Shown one piece after another: positions 1 through 7,607 of a DNA stretch of 9,307 nucleotides (position 1 is its first letter; every line of letters starts with the position of its first letter). The notes beneath the pieces were generated by a model, which was given only the letters and a program-made list of their open reading frames with translations, searched no databases and was not told the origin of the DNA. The stretch comes from Tannerella sp. Lineage in GTDB: Bacteria > Bacteroidota > Bacteroidia > Bacteroidales > Tannerellaceae. Both the position numbers and the translations under genes were made by a program. The stretch spans positions 1 to 9,307 of the forward strand of contig JAISGW010000060.1 of NCBI GenBank assembly GCA_031262895.1, read 5' to 3'.

Positions 1-1080
1 ATGCAGATAGATTACTATATTCGCATGATAGGCTCAAGGGAAAAGATGGAAGAATACTTCAACCAGAAGTATTCGCAAATCCGTGACACGCGCCTCCAAA
101 CCATGCGCGACCAGCAAATCGTTCAGCAGATGCAACAGAAAATCGTCGGCGACGTCAAGCTCACCCCCTCCGACGTGCGCAGGTATTTCAACCAGTTGCC
201 CAAAGACAGCCTGCCAAACATTCCCTTGAGCGTGGAAGCGGAAATCATCACCATGGAACCCAAAATACCCATAGAGGAAATTGACGCCATCAAGGCGCGC
301 CTGCGCGAATTCACCGCCGAGGTGGACAGCGGGAAAATATCCTTTGCCGCCCTGGCCACCCTCTATTCGGACGACAAGGAGTCGGCCAAGCGGGGCGGTG
401 AACTGGGCTTCATGGGGAAAGCCGACCTGCTCCCCGCCTTCGCCAACGTGGCCTTCAACCTGACCGACCCCAAAAAGGTTTCCAATATCGTGGAAACGGA
501 ATACGGCTACCATATCATCCAATTGATTGAAAAGCGGGGCGACCGCATCAATGTCCGCCATATCCTGCTCCGCCCCAGGGTTTCCGACAAGGAGCTGGCT
601 GCCGCCACCAACCGCATGGACAGCCTTTACGACGACATCATGGCCAAGAAGTTCAGCTTTGAAGACGCGGCCACCTACGTCTCCGCCGACAAGGAAACCC
701 GCAACAACAAGGGGCTGATGGTCAACAAGGACATGAACAGCACCAACTACTCGACGCCTCGCTTCGAGATGCAGGAACTGCCGCCCGAAGTGGCAAAAGC
801 CATCGACACCATGAAGGTGGGTAGCATCTCCAAGCCCTTTACGATGATCAACGACAAGTCGAAGGAAGTCGTCGCCATTGTCAAGCTCATGGCCCGCACG
901 CCTGCCCATAAAGCCAATCTCGCCGACGACTACCTGATGCTGAAGAACAGGGCCGAAGCCAAACAGAAGCAGGAAATCCTCGACAAATGGATTGCCGACA
1001 AGCAAAAGACGACCTACATACGCATCGCCCCGGGATGGGGACAATGCAAGTTCAAATATCCGGGATGGATTAAAAAATGA
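1..1080 (+). CDS. PpiC/SurA-like peptidylprolyl isomerase, 5'-truncated by window edge
   Basis: This is a periplasmic parvulin-type prolyl cis-trans isomerase/chaperone, a family that helps outer-membrane proteins fold. The visible 359 residues begin in an N-terminal SurA-like helical region (about 1-75). A first parvulin domain follows (about 76-176) with the family signatures GGELGF (132-137) and YGYHIIQL (168-175). A second, more divergent parvulin-like domain starts at VRHILL (185-190) and runs to about 297, followed by a basic C-terminal tail. No signal peptide is visible and family members usually have roughly 450 residues, so the real start almost certainly lies before base 1; the ATG at base 1 should not be taken as the start. 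The stop overlaps the next ATG in an ATGA motif, so the gene is probably translationally coupled to the OstA-like gene. Family assignment is firm; the name surA would be too specific because Bacteroidota carry several PpiC paralogs. Confidence 0.88.
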   Translation: MQIDYYIRMIGSREKMEEYFNQKYSQIRDTRLQTMRDQQIVQQMQQKIVGDVKLTPSDVRRYFNQLPKDSLPNIPLSVEAEIITMEPKIPIEEIDAIKARLREFTAEVDSGKISFAALATLYSDDKESAKRGGELGFMGKADLLPAFANVAFNLTDPKKVSNIVETEYGYHIIQLIEKRGDRINVRHILLRPRVSDKELAAATNRMDSLYDDIMAKKFSFEDAATYVSADKETRNNKGLMVNKDMNSTNYSTPRFEMQELPPEVAKAIDTMKVGSISKPFTMINDKSKEVVAIVKLMARTPAHKANLADDYLMLKNRAEAKQKQEILDKWIADKQKTTYIRIAPGWGQCKFKYPGWIKK

Positions 1081-2654
1081 AACTCCTCCGCCTACTCCTG
1101 TGGGTCTCCCTCGTAGGCTGTCCTTTTGCACAAGCGGAAGGGCAGCAACAGGATTCCGTACCCAAGAAGCAGACGACCCACGTCTTTCTGGAACATGCCG
1201 ACAGCCTGAACTTCGACAAACGTTTCAATCCGGACGTGCAAGTGCTCAAGGGGCACGTGGCCTTCCGCCACGACAGCACCTTCATGTATTGCGACAGCGC
1301 CTACTTCTTCCAAAATTCCAATTCCCTTGAGGCTTTCGACCATGTGCGGATGGAACAGGGCGATACGCTCTTCATCTTCAGCCATTGGCTGCATTACGAC
1401 GGCAACACCCGTCTGGCCCGTCTGCGCGACAGCGTCAGGATGGAAAACCGCCAGGTGCGCCTTTACACCGACAGCCTGAACTACGACCGCAACGCCAACA
1501 TCGGCTACTATTTCAACGGCGGTCGTATCGTCGACGAGGAAAACACGCTGCTCTCCGTCTATGGGCAGTATTCGCCCGAAACCAAACAGGCCGTCTTCAA
1601 CGACAGCGTCAAACTCATCAACCCCAAGTTCACCCTCAGCTCCGACACCTTGCACTATGACACCGAGACCAAGATAGCCACCATCCTGGGGCCGTCGACC
1701 ATCGTCTCCGACAGCGGCACGGTACATACCTCGCGCGGCTGGTACGACACGGCCAAGGACGTTTCCTTGCTGCTTGACCGCTCGGAAGTCGTCTCCGGCA
1801 ACCGCTTCCTTACCGGCGACTCCATCAGTTACGACAAGGCGCACGACTTTTCCGAAGTCTTCGGCAACATGGTGCTCCGCGACACCGCCCAGAAAATCAT
1901 CCTCAAAGGGCAATACGGCTATTACGACGGGAAAAAGGAATTCGCCTTCGCCACCGACAGCGCCCTGCTCGTCGAATACGCACAGGGCGACAGCCTCTTC
2001 CTGCACGCCGATACCCTGCAAATGTCTACCTTCGACTCCACCTACCGGCGGGTAAAGGCCTACTATGGCGTGCGCTTCTTCCGGACCGACGTGCAGGGCG
2101 TTTGCGATTCGATGCTGTTCAACACCCGCGACTCCGTCCTCGGCCTTTACAAAGACCCGGTCGTTTGGAACCAGTCCTACCAGCTTTACGGCGACACCAT
2201 CCTGGTCTTCATGAACGATACGGCCGCCGACCATGCCCGCATCTATCCTACCGCCTTCGCTGCCCAACAACTGGACACCGCCTATTACGACCAGCTCAAG
2301 GGCAATGAGATGATGGCCTATTTCCAAGGACAATCCCTGCGTAAGGTCGACGTCAACGGCAATGCCGAATCCATCTTCTACCCCATAGACAAGGGAGGCA
2401 TGATTGGCCTGAACCATACCAAAAGCCCTTACCTGAGCATCTGGCTCAAGGACGACAAGCTGGAACGCATCAAGCTTTGGCCCAGTTCGGAAGGCTCGCT
2501 TACGCCCATTCCCGACTTGAAGCCGGCCGACAAAACGCTGGACGGCTTCTTCTGGCTCGACTACTTACGCCCCAAAAACCGCTACGACATTTACCACTGG
2601 ATAAAGAGAAAAGCCGGTAACATACCTAAGAAGAGTGATAAATTCGTATTTTAG
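1077..2654 (+). CDS. OstA/LptA-like LPS-transport protein
   Basis: This 525-residue exported protein resembles the OstA-like proteins of Bacteroidota, which carry LptA/OstA-type beta-jelly-roll domains thought to move lipopolysaccharide across the periplasm. A hydrophobic signal sequence spans about residues 1-20. The body is a series of short repeated units with motifs such as ADSLNFDK, TDSLNYDR, SDTLHYDT and GDSISYDK, each ending in an aromatic-Asp pattern: the D-(S/T)-L-x-Y-D rhythm expected of stacked beta strands. LVGC at 12-15 fits a lipobox, but AQA at 18-20 would also suit signal peptidase I, so the anchoring mode is open. The ATG overlaps the upstream stop by 4 nt (ATGA), which supports this start. 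Its neighbour is a periplasmic folding factor, consistent with an outer-membrane biogenesis cluster. It is longer than enterobacterial LptA (about 185 residues), in line with the larger Bacteroidota form. Confidence 0.85.
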   Translation: MKLLRLLLWVSLVGCPFAQAEGQQQDSVPKKQTTHVFLEHADSLNFDKRFNPDVQVLKGHVAFRHDSTFMYCDSAYFFQNSNSLEAFDHVRMEQGDTLFIFSHWLHYDGNTRLARLRDSVRMENRQVRLYTDSLNYDRNANIGYYFNGGRIVDEENTLLSVYGQYSPETKQAVFNDSVKLINPKFTLSSDTLHYDTETKIATILGPSTIVSDSGTVHTSRGWYDTAKDVSLLLDRSEVVSGNRFLTGDSISYDKAHDFSEVFGNMVLRDTAQKIILKGQYGYYDGKKEFAFATDSALLVEYAQGDSLFLHADTLQMSTFDSTYRRVKAYYGVRFFRTDVQGVCDSMLFNTRDSVLGLYKDPVVWNQSYQLYGDTILVFMNDTAADHARIYPTAFAAQQLDTAYYDQLKGNEMMAYFQGQSLRKVDVNGNAESIFYPIDKGGMIGLNHTKSPYLSIWLKDDKLERIKLWPSSEGSLTPIPDLKPADKTLDGFFWLDYLRPKNRYDIYHWIKRKAGNIPKKSDKFVF

Positions 2655-2676
2655 CGGTCGTTTATAAATTATCACT
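2634..2676. repeat. Inverted repeat spanning the ostA-like stop codon
   Basis: AGTGATAA (2634-2641) and TTATCACT (2669-2676) are perfect 8-bp inverted arms; after one mismatch two more A-T pairs can form inside. The loop is long (about 23 nt) and no T-run follows, so it is not a classical intrinsic terminator. It lies over the last codons of the OstA-like gene and most of the 38-nt gap before the next gene. It could be an operator, a weak attenuator or an RNA-processing site, or chance in an A+T-rich stretch. Confidence 0.35.
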
Positions 2677-2692
2677 AACAGCAAAGCAAGTC

Positions 2693-3004
2693 ATGGGCGT
2701 ATTTTCTTTTTATAACGTGCGCAAACCAAGGCAGTTCCATCACGAGCCTATCTACTTCGACCCCCATAAGGAAGAGATGGACGCGCGCAAGCAGCGTATT
2801 CGTCGGGAAATGGGTCTGGAAGAACAAGCGGCCGATGCCGAAGAGTACAAGTCCCGTATCCGCGGCACTTTCATTGACAGCACTAACCATCTGAAAAAAA
2901 GTCAGATGAAAGGCGAAGACGCCAAATCGCGCAAGTACAAGAACGGGAAACTGATTATATACGCCGTCCTGCTGGTATTACTCCTGTGGTTTCTTTTTAA
3001 ATAA
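2693..3004 (+). CDS. Small C-tail-anchored membrane protein, function unknown
   Basis: I do not recognise a named function. The 103-residue product has no signal peptide. It starts with an aromatic/basic stretch (FYNVRKPRQFHH, 5-16) followed by PIYFDP (19-24), then a highly charged, probably helical segment rich in Lys, Arg and Glu (about 25-86). It ends in one hydrophobic segment (about 87-102, LIIYAVLLVLLLWFLF) and a final Lys. That is the layout of a tail-anchored inner-membrane protein with its soluble part in the cytoplasm. It starts 38 nt after the OstA-like gene, and its TAA overlaps the mutL ATG by one base (TAATG), so it is probably co-translated with mutL. The tight packing argues that it is a real gene. 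A link to envelope assembly is inferred from position only. Confidence 0.78.
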   Translation: MGVFSFYNVRKPRQFHHEPIYFDPHKEEMDARKQRIRREMGLEEQAADAEEYKSRIRGTFIDSTNHLKKSQMKGEDAKSRKYKNGKLIIYAVLLVLLLWFLFK

Positions 3005-4851
3005 TGGCAGACATCATTCATTTACTACCCGACAGCATAGCCAATCAAATCGCTGCCGGGGAGGTCATCCAACGCCCGGCCTCCGTTGTCAAAGAATTAG
3101 TAGAGAACGCGCTTGACGCAGGCGCGACGGAGATACGCCTCTTCGTCAAAGAAGCCGGCCGCAACCTGATACAGGTCATCGACAACGGCAGCGGCATGTC
3201 GGAAACCGATGCCCGCATGGCTTTCGAACGCCACGCCACCTCCAAAATATCCAAGGCCGACGACCTTTTCTCCCTCCATACCATGGGCTTCCGCGGGGAG
3301 GCCCTCCCCTCCATCGCGGCCGTCTCGCAGGTGGAATTGCGCACCCGCCGCAGGGGAGCCGAGCTGGGTACCCGCCTGCTCATCTCCGCCTCGGCCGTGG
3401 AAGAAACGGAAGCCGTCGCCTGCGACGAGGGCAGCAATTTCTCCGTAAAGAACCTTTTCTTCAACGTGCCTGCCCGGCGGAAGTTCCTCAAGTCGAACGA
3501 GACGGAATTCCGCAATATCCTGACTGAATTTGAACGTGTCGTGCTGGTCAACCCCAAAGTGGCCTTTTCCCTGTACCGCGACGGCACGGAAGTGTTCAAC
3601 CTCCCGCCCGCCGGCCTGCGTCAACGCATCCTCAACGTCTGCGGCAAGAACATCAACCAAAAGTTGCTGCCCCTCGATGTGGACACCGCATTAGTCACCG
3701 TCAGCGGCTTCGTGGGAAGGCCCGACGCCACCCGCAAACGCAACTGCCTCCAGTATTTCTTCGTCAACGGCCGGTTCATGAAGCATCCCTACTTCCACCG
3801 GGCCGTCATGGCCGCCTACGAACCGCTGGTGCCCGCAGGCGAGATGCCCGACTATTTCATCTACTTTTCCATCGACCCCGCCGCCATCGACGTCAACATA
3901 CATCCTACGAAGACGGAAATCAAATTTGAAAACGAGCCGGCCATCTGGCAAATTCTCTCGGCCGTAGTGCGGGAAACGCTGGCCAAGTCGAGTACTGTTC
4001 CTTCCATCGACTTTGATACGGAGGGCAGCATCGACATTCCCGTCTATACTCCACGCAAAGGAATGCCCGCCCCACCCACGGTACAGGTCGACAAAAGCTA
4101 CAATCCCTTCCGTTCTTCCGCGCCCTCGGCCAAACCTACCCCCAAAGAATTCGACTGGGCCAAGCTTTATCGGAACTTCGAAGCCGACCGTTCCACAAAT
4201 ACCCCCGTGCCGCCCGGGGAAAAACAAGAGGGCAAAGAAGGACGCCCTTCCGCGGAAGAGCAAAGCCCCTTCCCTTTGGGGGAAGAGGTCGGAGGAGAAG
4301 CGGTACAGTTTAAGAACCGCTACCTGCTCGCCGCCCTCAAATCGGGTCTGGGCATCATCGACCAGCGGCGCGCTCATATACGCGTCCTCTTCGACCGCTA
4401 CTTCGCCTCCATACAAAATCACAAAGGCGTCTCCCAACGCCTGCTCTTCCCCGACGCGGTCGACTTTCCCCCGGCCGAAGCCCGCTTCATTGAAAGCCGG
4501 CGCGATGAACTCCATTACGCCGGCTTCTCGCTCAGCCCGCTGGGCAACAACACCTTTGCAGTGAACGGCGTGCCGGAGGGCTTGGAGAAAGCCAATATCA
4601 CCGAGCTGTTGCACGACGTTGTAGGCAGCGCGCTTGAGGCCGGTGCCTCCGTGCAGGAGAACGTTGCCCGCGCCATTGCCCTTTCTATGGCCAAGGCCGC
4701 TGCCATCCCTTATGGCAAGAAACTCTCCGCCGACGAGATAAACGCCCTCCTTTCCGCGCTTTTCGCCTCCTCGTCCCCTTCGTACACACCCGACGGCAAA
4801 CTTATCCTTTACCTCCTATCCGACGAAGAACTGGAACGCCGCTTCCGATAG
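3004..4851 (+). CDS. mutL: DNA mismatch repair protein MutL
   Basis: MutL links mismatch recognition by MutS to strand removal in DNA mismatch repair in the cytoplasm. The 615-residue product has the GHKL ATPase N-terminus: NQIAAGEV (14-21), catalytic Glu31 and Asn35 in ELVENALDAGAT (31-42), DNGSGM (60-65) and GFRGEAL (95-101). The MutL transducer domain follows, ending with DVNIHPTKTEIKF. A Pro- and charge-rich linker covers about 330-435, then the C-terminal dimerisation domain. The C-terminal domain has DQRRAHIRVLF at 453-463 instead of the endonuclease motif DQHA(X)2E(X)4E, and YTPDGK (594-599) where active nucleases have CPHGRP, so nicking activity is not supported by the visible residues. 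The ATG overlaps the preceding stop by one base, which fixes the start. The gene ends 1 nt before the stop of the convergent toxin gene. Confidence 0.96.
   Translation: MADIIHLLPDSIANQIAAGEVIQRPASVVKELVENALDAGATEIRLFVKEAGRNLIQVIDNGSGMSETDARMAFERHATSKISKADDLFSLHTMGFRGEALPSIAAVSQVELRTRRRGAELGTRLLISASAVEETEAVACDEGSNFSVKNLFFNVPARRKFLKSNETEFRNILTEFERVVLVNPKVAFSLYRDGTEVFNLPPAGLRQRILNVCGKNINQKLLPLDVDTALVTVSGFVGRPDATRKRNCLQYFFVNGRFMKHPYFHRAVMAAYEPLVPAGEMPDYFIYFSIDPAAIDVNIHPTKTEIKFENEPAIWQILSAVVRETLAKSSTVPSIDFDTEGSIDIPVYTPRKGMPAPPTVQVDKSYNPFRSSAPSAKPTPKEFDWAKLYRNFEADRSTNTPVPPGEKQEGKEGRPSAEEQSPFPLGEEVGGEAVQFKNRYLLAALKSGLGIIDQRRAHIRVLFDRYFASIQNHKGVSQRLLFPDAVDFPPAEARFIESRRDELHYAGFSLSPLGNNTFAVNGVPEGLEKANITELLHDVVGSALEAGASVQENVARAIALSMAKAAAIPYGKKLSADEINALLSALFASSSPSYTPDGKLILYLLSDEELERRFR
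4269..4285 (+). repeat. Hairpin sequence inside the MutL linker
   Basis: CTTCCC (4269-4274) and GGGAAG (4280-4285) form a perfect 6-bp stem with a TTTGG loop. The surrounding bases (about 4200-4305) are unusually purine-rich and encode a low-complexity linker stretch containing SPFPLGEEVGGE. It reads in frame and resembles a small palindromic repeat inserted in a tolerant linker; that origin is inference. Confidence 0.35.
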
Positions 4852-4852
4852 C

Positions 4853-5179
4853 TCATATATTTCGAGCAAAATATTCGGCTAAAAGTTCACGTAAACGGTC
4901 TGGATTTTGCCTGCCGTCCCAGACAATGATCACGTAAAGCTGGTATTCCTTCACATAATAATAGATACGATCTTGCTTATAGTAAGCACAGCGCAAGTCC
5001 ACATTTTCATTGATGCCCCCCATTCTGCGGCCTACGTTCGGCGAAGAACTTAGCTGCTCAACAAAAGCTAAAATGCGATTTCCCACTTTGTCGGCAATCT
5101 CTTTTCCGAAAAAGCCTTCCACATAATCAAGTATGTCAGATAAAGAATCAATGGCCAATTCCGACCATATTACTTCCAT
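4853..5179 (-). CDS. ParE/RelE-family type II toxin
   Basis: This 108-residue protein has the ParE/RelE toxin pattern: an N-terminal helix pair with a WSELAIDSLSDILDYV start (about 4-19), a loop with PNVGRRM (47-53), and the C-terminal beta-sheet run RIYYYVKEYQLYVIIVWDGR (71-90) followed by QNPDRL. ParE members act on DNA gyrase and RelE members cleave mRNA on the ribosome; the YVIIVWDGRQNP ending is more ParE-like, but the target cannot be read from sequence. It starts inside the 3' end of the antitoxin gene (10-nt overlap), so the two are translationally coupled. The pair is visibly more A+T-rich than mutL and ahpF, which suggests acquisition by transfer. Its stop is 1 nt from the mutL stop, with no room for a terminator between them. 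Confidence 0.82.
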   Translation of the reverse strand: MEVIWSELAIDSLSDILDYVEGFFGKEIADKVGNRILAFVEQLSSSPNVGRRMGGINENVDLRCAYYKQDRIYYYVKEYQLYVIIVWDGRQNPDRLRELLAEYFARNI

Positions 5180-5394
5180 CCCAGCTTCTTTTTGATTAAA
5201 CCGTACACTTCCTTATGTGGTATCATTTCACCGCGCGCAGCTGCCTGCTCGGCACACAAAACAGCCCCGACAAGAATATCGCGAGGTAATTCTTCAGGCT
5301 CACTTACCGGAGCAAACTTCGGCTGAAGGATGTGTGCATCATCAGAAGCCGACGAAATATTCCGTTGTTTTACGGTCGTTTCCATGCGTTTCAT
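5170..5394 (-). CDS. Antitoxin partner of the ParE/RelE-like toxin
   Basis: This small acidic-to-neutral protein precedes and overlaps the toxin gene, the usual order for type II toxin-antitoxin pairs, in which the antitoxin binds the toxin and often represses the operon. I chose the ATG at 5394, giving 74 residues (MKRMETTVKQRN start). The frame stays open to a TTG at 5448, and other in-frame ATGs lie at 5421 and 5385. A TAnnTTTG-like box at 5437-5444 would put the transcript start near 5430, which leaves no leader for 5421 or 5448. No clear ribbon-helix-helix or helix-turn-helix motif can be read; the C-terminal part (residues about 34-74, ending in IKKKLGWK) is helical and basic. It is assigned as an antitoxin from position and size rather than from its own signature. 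Confidence 0.7.
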   Translation of the reverse strand: MKRMETTVKQRNISSASDDAHILQPKFAPVSEPEELPRDILVGAVLCAEQAAARGEMIPHKEVYGLIKKKLGWK

Positions 5395-5436
5395 TATTTC
5401 ATTTTCCGCAAAGAAAGGCATTTCCAACGGAATAGA

Positions 5437-5444
5437 CAAAGATA
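5437..5444 (-). promoter_or_regulatory. Candidate -7 box for the toxin-antitoxin operon
   Basis: On the minus strand this reads TATCTTTG, matching the Bacteroidota TAnnTTTG -7 element. No TTG/TTTG is visible 19-22 nt upstream, so only half of the promoter is supported. It would start transcription about 36 nt before the ATG at 5394. Confidence 0.35.
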
Positions 5445-5478
5445 CCAATCGTCGAGCATGTGGTTCCGAATGCGTTAC

Positions 5479-7032
5479 TTACTTCTCCCGCAATCTATCT
5501 TCGAAAGCGGCGAGGGCAGCCTTCGCCCCTTCGCCCATGGCGATGACGATTTGCTTGAAAGGCACCGAGCTGACGTCGCCGGCCGCATAAATACCCGGCT
5601 GACTGCTGCGGCAATAGGCGTCCGTCTCTATCTCGCCGCGGCGGTTGATGGCAAGTAAGTCCTTAAAGGGAGCGCTGTTCGGTAAAAGGCCGATTTGCAC
5701 GAAGACGCCGTCGAGCGGCAACACACGTTCCTCTCCGCTGTGGCGGTCCTTCACGCGCAGGCCGGTGACTTTCTCCGCCGGACCGAGCACCTCCGTAGTC
5801 TGCGAGGCGGCAAATATCTCCACGTTCGGCAGGGCGCGGGCTTTCTCCAACAGCAGGCCGTCAGCCTTCAGCTCGTCGGCAAACTCCAGCACCGTCACCT
5901 TCGAGCAGAGGGCGGCCAAGTCGATGGCCGCTTCTATGCCTGAATTGCCGCCGCCCACCACGGCCACATGCTTCCCCTTATAGAAAGGCCCGTCGCAATG
6001 CGGGCAGAAAGCCACGCCCCGGCCGATATGCTCCTCCTCGCCCGGCACGCCGAGGCGACGCCAGCTCGCACCGGTGGCGATGATAACGGAGGGCGCACGG
6101 AAACGCTCCCCGCCGGTCAAGTGGAGGACTTTCCCTTCTCCGGTGACTTCCAAGCGCGCTATTGTCCGGTGCTCGTACAAATCCACGGCATAAGCCTCCA
6201 GATGCTTGCGGAGGTTCTGCGCCAGCTCGGCCCCCGTGGTATGGGGCACCGATACAAGGTTCTCTATGCCCAGCGTGTCCTGCACCTGGCCGCCGATGCG
6301 CCCGGCCACGAGAGCCACCTTCCAAGCTTTGCGAGCGGCATAAATGGCCGCGGCCGTACCGGCGGGACCTCCGCCGAGCACGAGCAAGTCATAAGCTTTC
6401 GGTGCCTGCGTTGCGGCGGGGGCGGTTTCCGAACCGTACTTCGCCTCCAGTTTCTCCAGCAAGGCCCCAAAATCGGAACGCCCCACATGCAGCAGCTCCC
6501 CGTCGGCAAAAACGGAGGGGACGGCCTGTACATGGAAACGCTCCGCCTCTTCCTGGAAGAGAGCACCGTCAACCATCTCGTGGCGGATATTCGGGTTGAG
6601 CAAAGCCATCAGATTCAGGGCCTGCACCACGTCGGGGCAGTTCGTGCAAGTCAGGGAGACGTAAGTCCGCAGGCTTATCTTCCCACGCAAGGCCCCCACC
6701 CTCCGCCGGATACCTTCATCGGGGATGTTCTTTCCCTTGCCGTCGGCGTTGAGCACGGCCAGCAGCAGGGAGCTGAACTCGTGCCCGTTCGGGATGCCCC
6801 TGAAACGGATGCCCGTGGCTTGCCCGTCCTTCAGCAGGTCGAAGCCCAAATCGCCGGCCTCCTCGCGGAAGCGGCAGGCGAGGTGCGGGGAAGTGGCGGC
6901 CACTTCGTCAAGCATCTCCCGCAACTCGCCGGCATGTTTGTCGGCGGGCGGGAGATTGGCATCGAAAAGGAATTCGCCGTCCAAGGCGGCGAATATCCCT
7001 CGCAGTTGTTCTTTCAATGAAAGGTCAAGCAT
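5479..7032 (-). CDS. ahpF: Alkyl hydroperoxide reductase subunit F (flavoprotein disulfide reductase)
   Basis: AhpF passes electrons from NADH through FAD and two redox disulfides to AhpC, which reduces peroxides in the cytoplasm. The 517 residues match the usual family length of about 520. The N-terminal double thioredoxin-like domain carries its redox pair in CTNC (129-132), and VPSVF (171-175) is the thioredoxin-fold cis-Pro region. A linker at about 201-211 leads to the thioredoxin-reductase-like part: the FAD-binding GGGPAG (220-225), active-site CPHC followed by DGP (343-349), the NAD(P)H-binding GGGNSG (360-365), and the C-terminal GIYAAGDV flavin motif. All catalytic cysteines are present. 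The ATG lies 3 nt after the ahpC stop, so the two form an operon. No terminator hairpin is visible in the 84 nt before the antitoxin ATG, so read-through into the toxin-antitoxin genes is possible. Confidence 0.96.
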   Translation of the reverse strand: MLDLSLKEQLRGIFAALDGEFLFDANLPPADKHAGELREMLDEVAATSPHLACRFREEAGDLGFDLLKDGQATGIRFRGIPNGHEFSSLLLAVLNADGKGKNIPDEGIRRRVGALRGKISLRTYVSLTCTNCPDVVQALNLMALLNPNIRHEMVDGALFQEEAERFHVQAVPSVFADGELLHVGRSDFGALLEKLEAKYGSETAPAATQAPKAYDLLVLGGGPAGTAAAIYAARKAWKVALVAGRIGGQVQDTLGIENLVSVPHTTGAELAQNLRKHLEAYAVDLYEHRTIARLEVTGEGKVLHLTGGERFRAPSVIIATGASWRRLGVPGEEEHIGRGVAFCPHCDGPFYKGKHVAVVGGGNSGIEAAIDLAALCSKVTVLEFADELKADGLLLEKARALPNVEIFAASQTTEVLGPAEKVTGLRVKDRHSGEERVLPLDGVFVQIGLLPNSAPFKDLLAINRRGEIETDAYCRSSQPGIYAAGDVSSVPFKQIVIAMGEGAKAALAAFEDRLREK

Positions 7033-7035
7033 GGC

Positions 7036-7602
7036 TCAAAGTTTTCCTACCAGGTCTATACTCGGTTTGATGGTATGGTCGCCCTCGTGCCATTTGGCGG
7101 GGCAAACCTCATCGGGATGGGCGGCCACGAACTGGGCGGCCTCCACCTTGCGGAGCAGCTCGGCGGCATTGCGGCCGAGGTTGTAGTCATGGATTTCGAC
7201 GACCTTCAACTGACCGGCAGGGTTGAACACGAAAGTGCCCCGGTTGGCACGGCCTTCCTCCTCAATAAGGACGCCGAGGGCGCGGCTGAGGGTGAAAGTC
7301 GTATCGGCCAGCATGGGATACTTGATTTTCTTGATGGAGTCGGAGGCATCGTGCCAAGCCTTGTGCACATACTGGGAGTCCGTGCTGACGGAGTAGACCT
7401 CCACGCCCATAGCCCGGAACTTCTCGTAGTAATCGGCCATGTCGCTCAGCTCGGTAGGGCATACGAAGGTGAAGTCGGCCGGATAAAAGAAGAACACGGC
7501 CCACTTGCCCAGCACGTCCTTGTCAGTCACTGTTTTGAACTCCCCGTTTTGGAATGCCTCTACTTTGAATTCGGGCATCCGCGAATTGATGATCGTTTGC
7601 AT
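7036..7602 (-). CDS. ahpC: Alkyl hydroperoxide reductase subunit C (2-Cys peroxiredoxin)
   Basis: AhpC reduces hydrogen peroxide and organic hydroperoxides and is recycled by AhpF, encoded 3 nt downstream. The 188-residue protein is full length for the AhpC/Prx1 family. The peroxidatic cysteine is Cys48 in FVCPTE, within the active-site pattern P41-x3-T45-x2-C48; the conserved Arg is in the NRGTFVF segment (120-126). The resolving cysteine is Cys167 in EVCPAKW (165-171), followed by the C-terminal extension of typical 2-Cys enzymes. The ATG at 7602 follows an A-rich leader (AAAGAAAAGACTT), common in Bacteroidota, and a consensus promoter lies about 50-80 nt upstream. OxyR control is known for this operon in Bacteroides, but I could not identify a convincing OxyR box here. 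Confidence 0.97.
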   Translation of the reverse strand: MQTIINSRMPEFKVEAFQNGEFKTVTDKDVLGKWAVFFFYPADFTFVCPTELSDMADYYEKFRAMGVEVYSVSTDSQYVHKAWHDASDSIKKIKYPMLADTTFTLSRALGVLIEEEGRANRGTFVFNPAGQLKVVEIHDYNLGRNAAELLRKVEAAQFVAAHPDEVCPAKWHEGDHTIKPSIDLVGKL

Positions 7603-7607
7603 AAGTC

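Noticed and set aside
34..1131. 365-codon antisense open frame opposite the PpiC gene
   Set aside because: Gly/Val-rich shadow translation of a well-supported parvulin-family gene.
1092..2417. 441-codon antisense open frame over the OstA-like gene
   Set aside because: It lies wholly antisense to a gene with clear signal peptide and repeat pattern; long antisense frames are common opposite G+C-rich coding sequence, and its translation shows no domain.
5419..5448. Longer antitoxin starting at TTG 5448 or ATG 5421
   Set aside because: Both starts fall on or too near the candidate -7 box to leave a leader; the ATG at 5394 is preferred, though transcript mapping could reverse this.
5968..7020. 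350-codon plus-strand open frame opposite ahpF
   Set aside because: It is fully antisense to ahpF, which has all its redox and nucleotide-binding motifs; the antisense product shows no recognisable fold.
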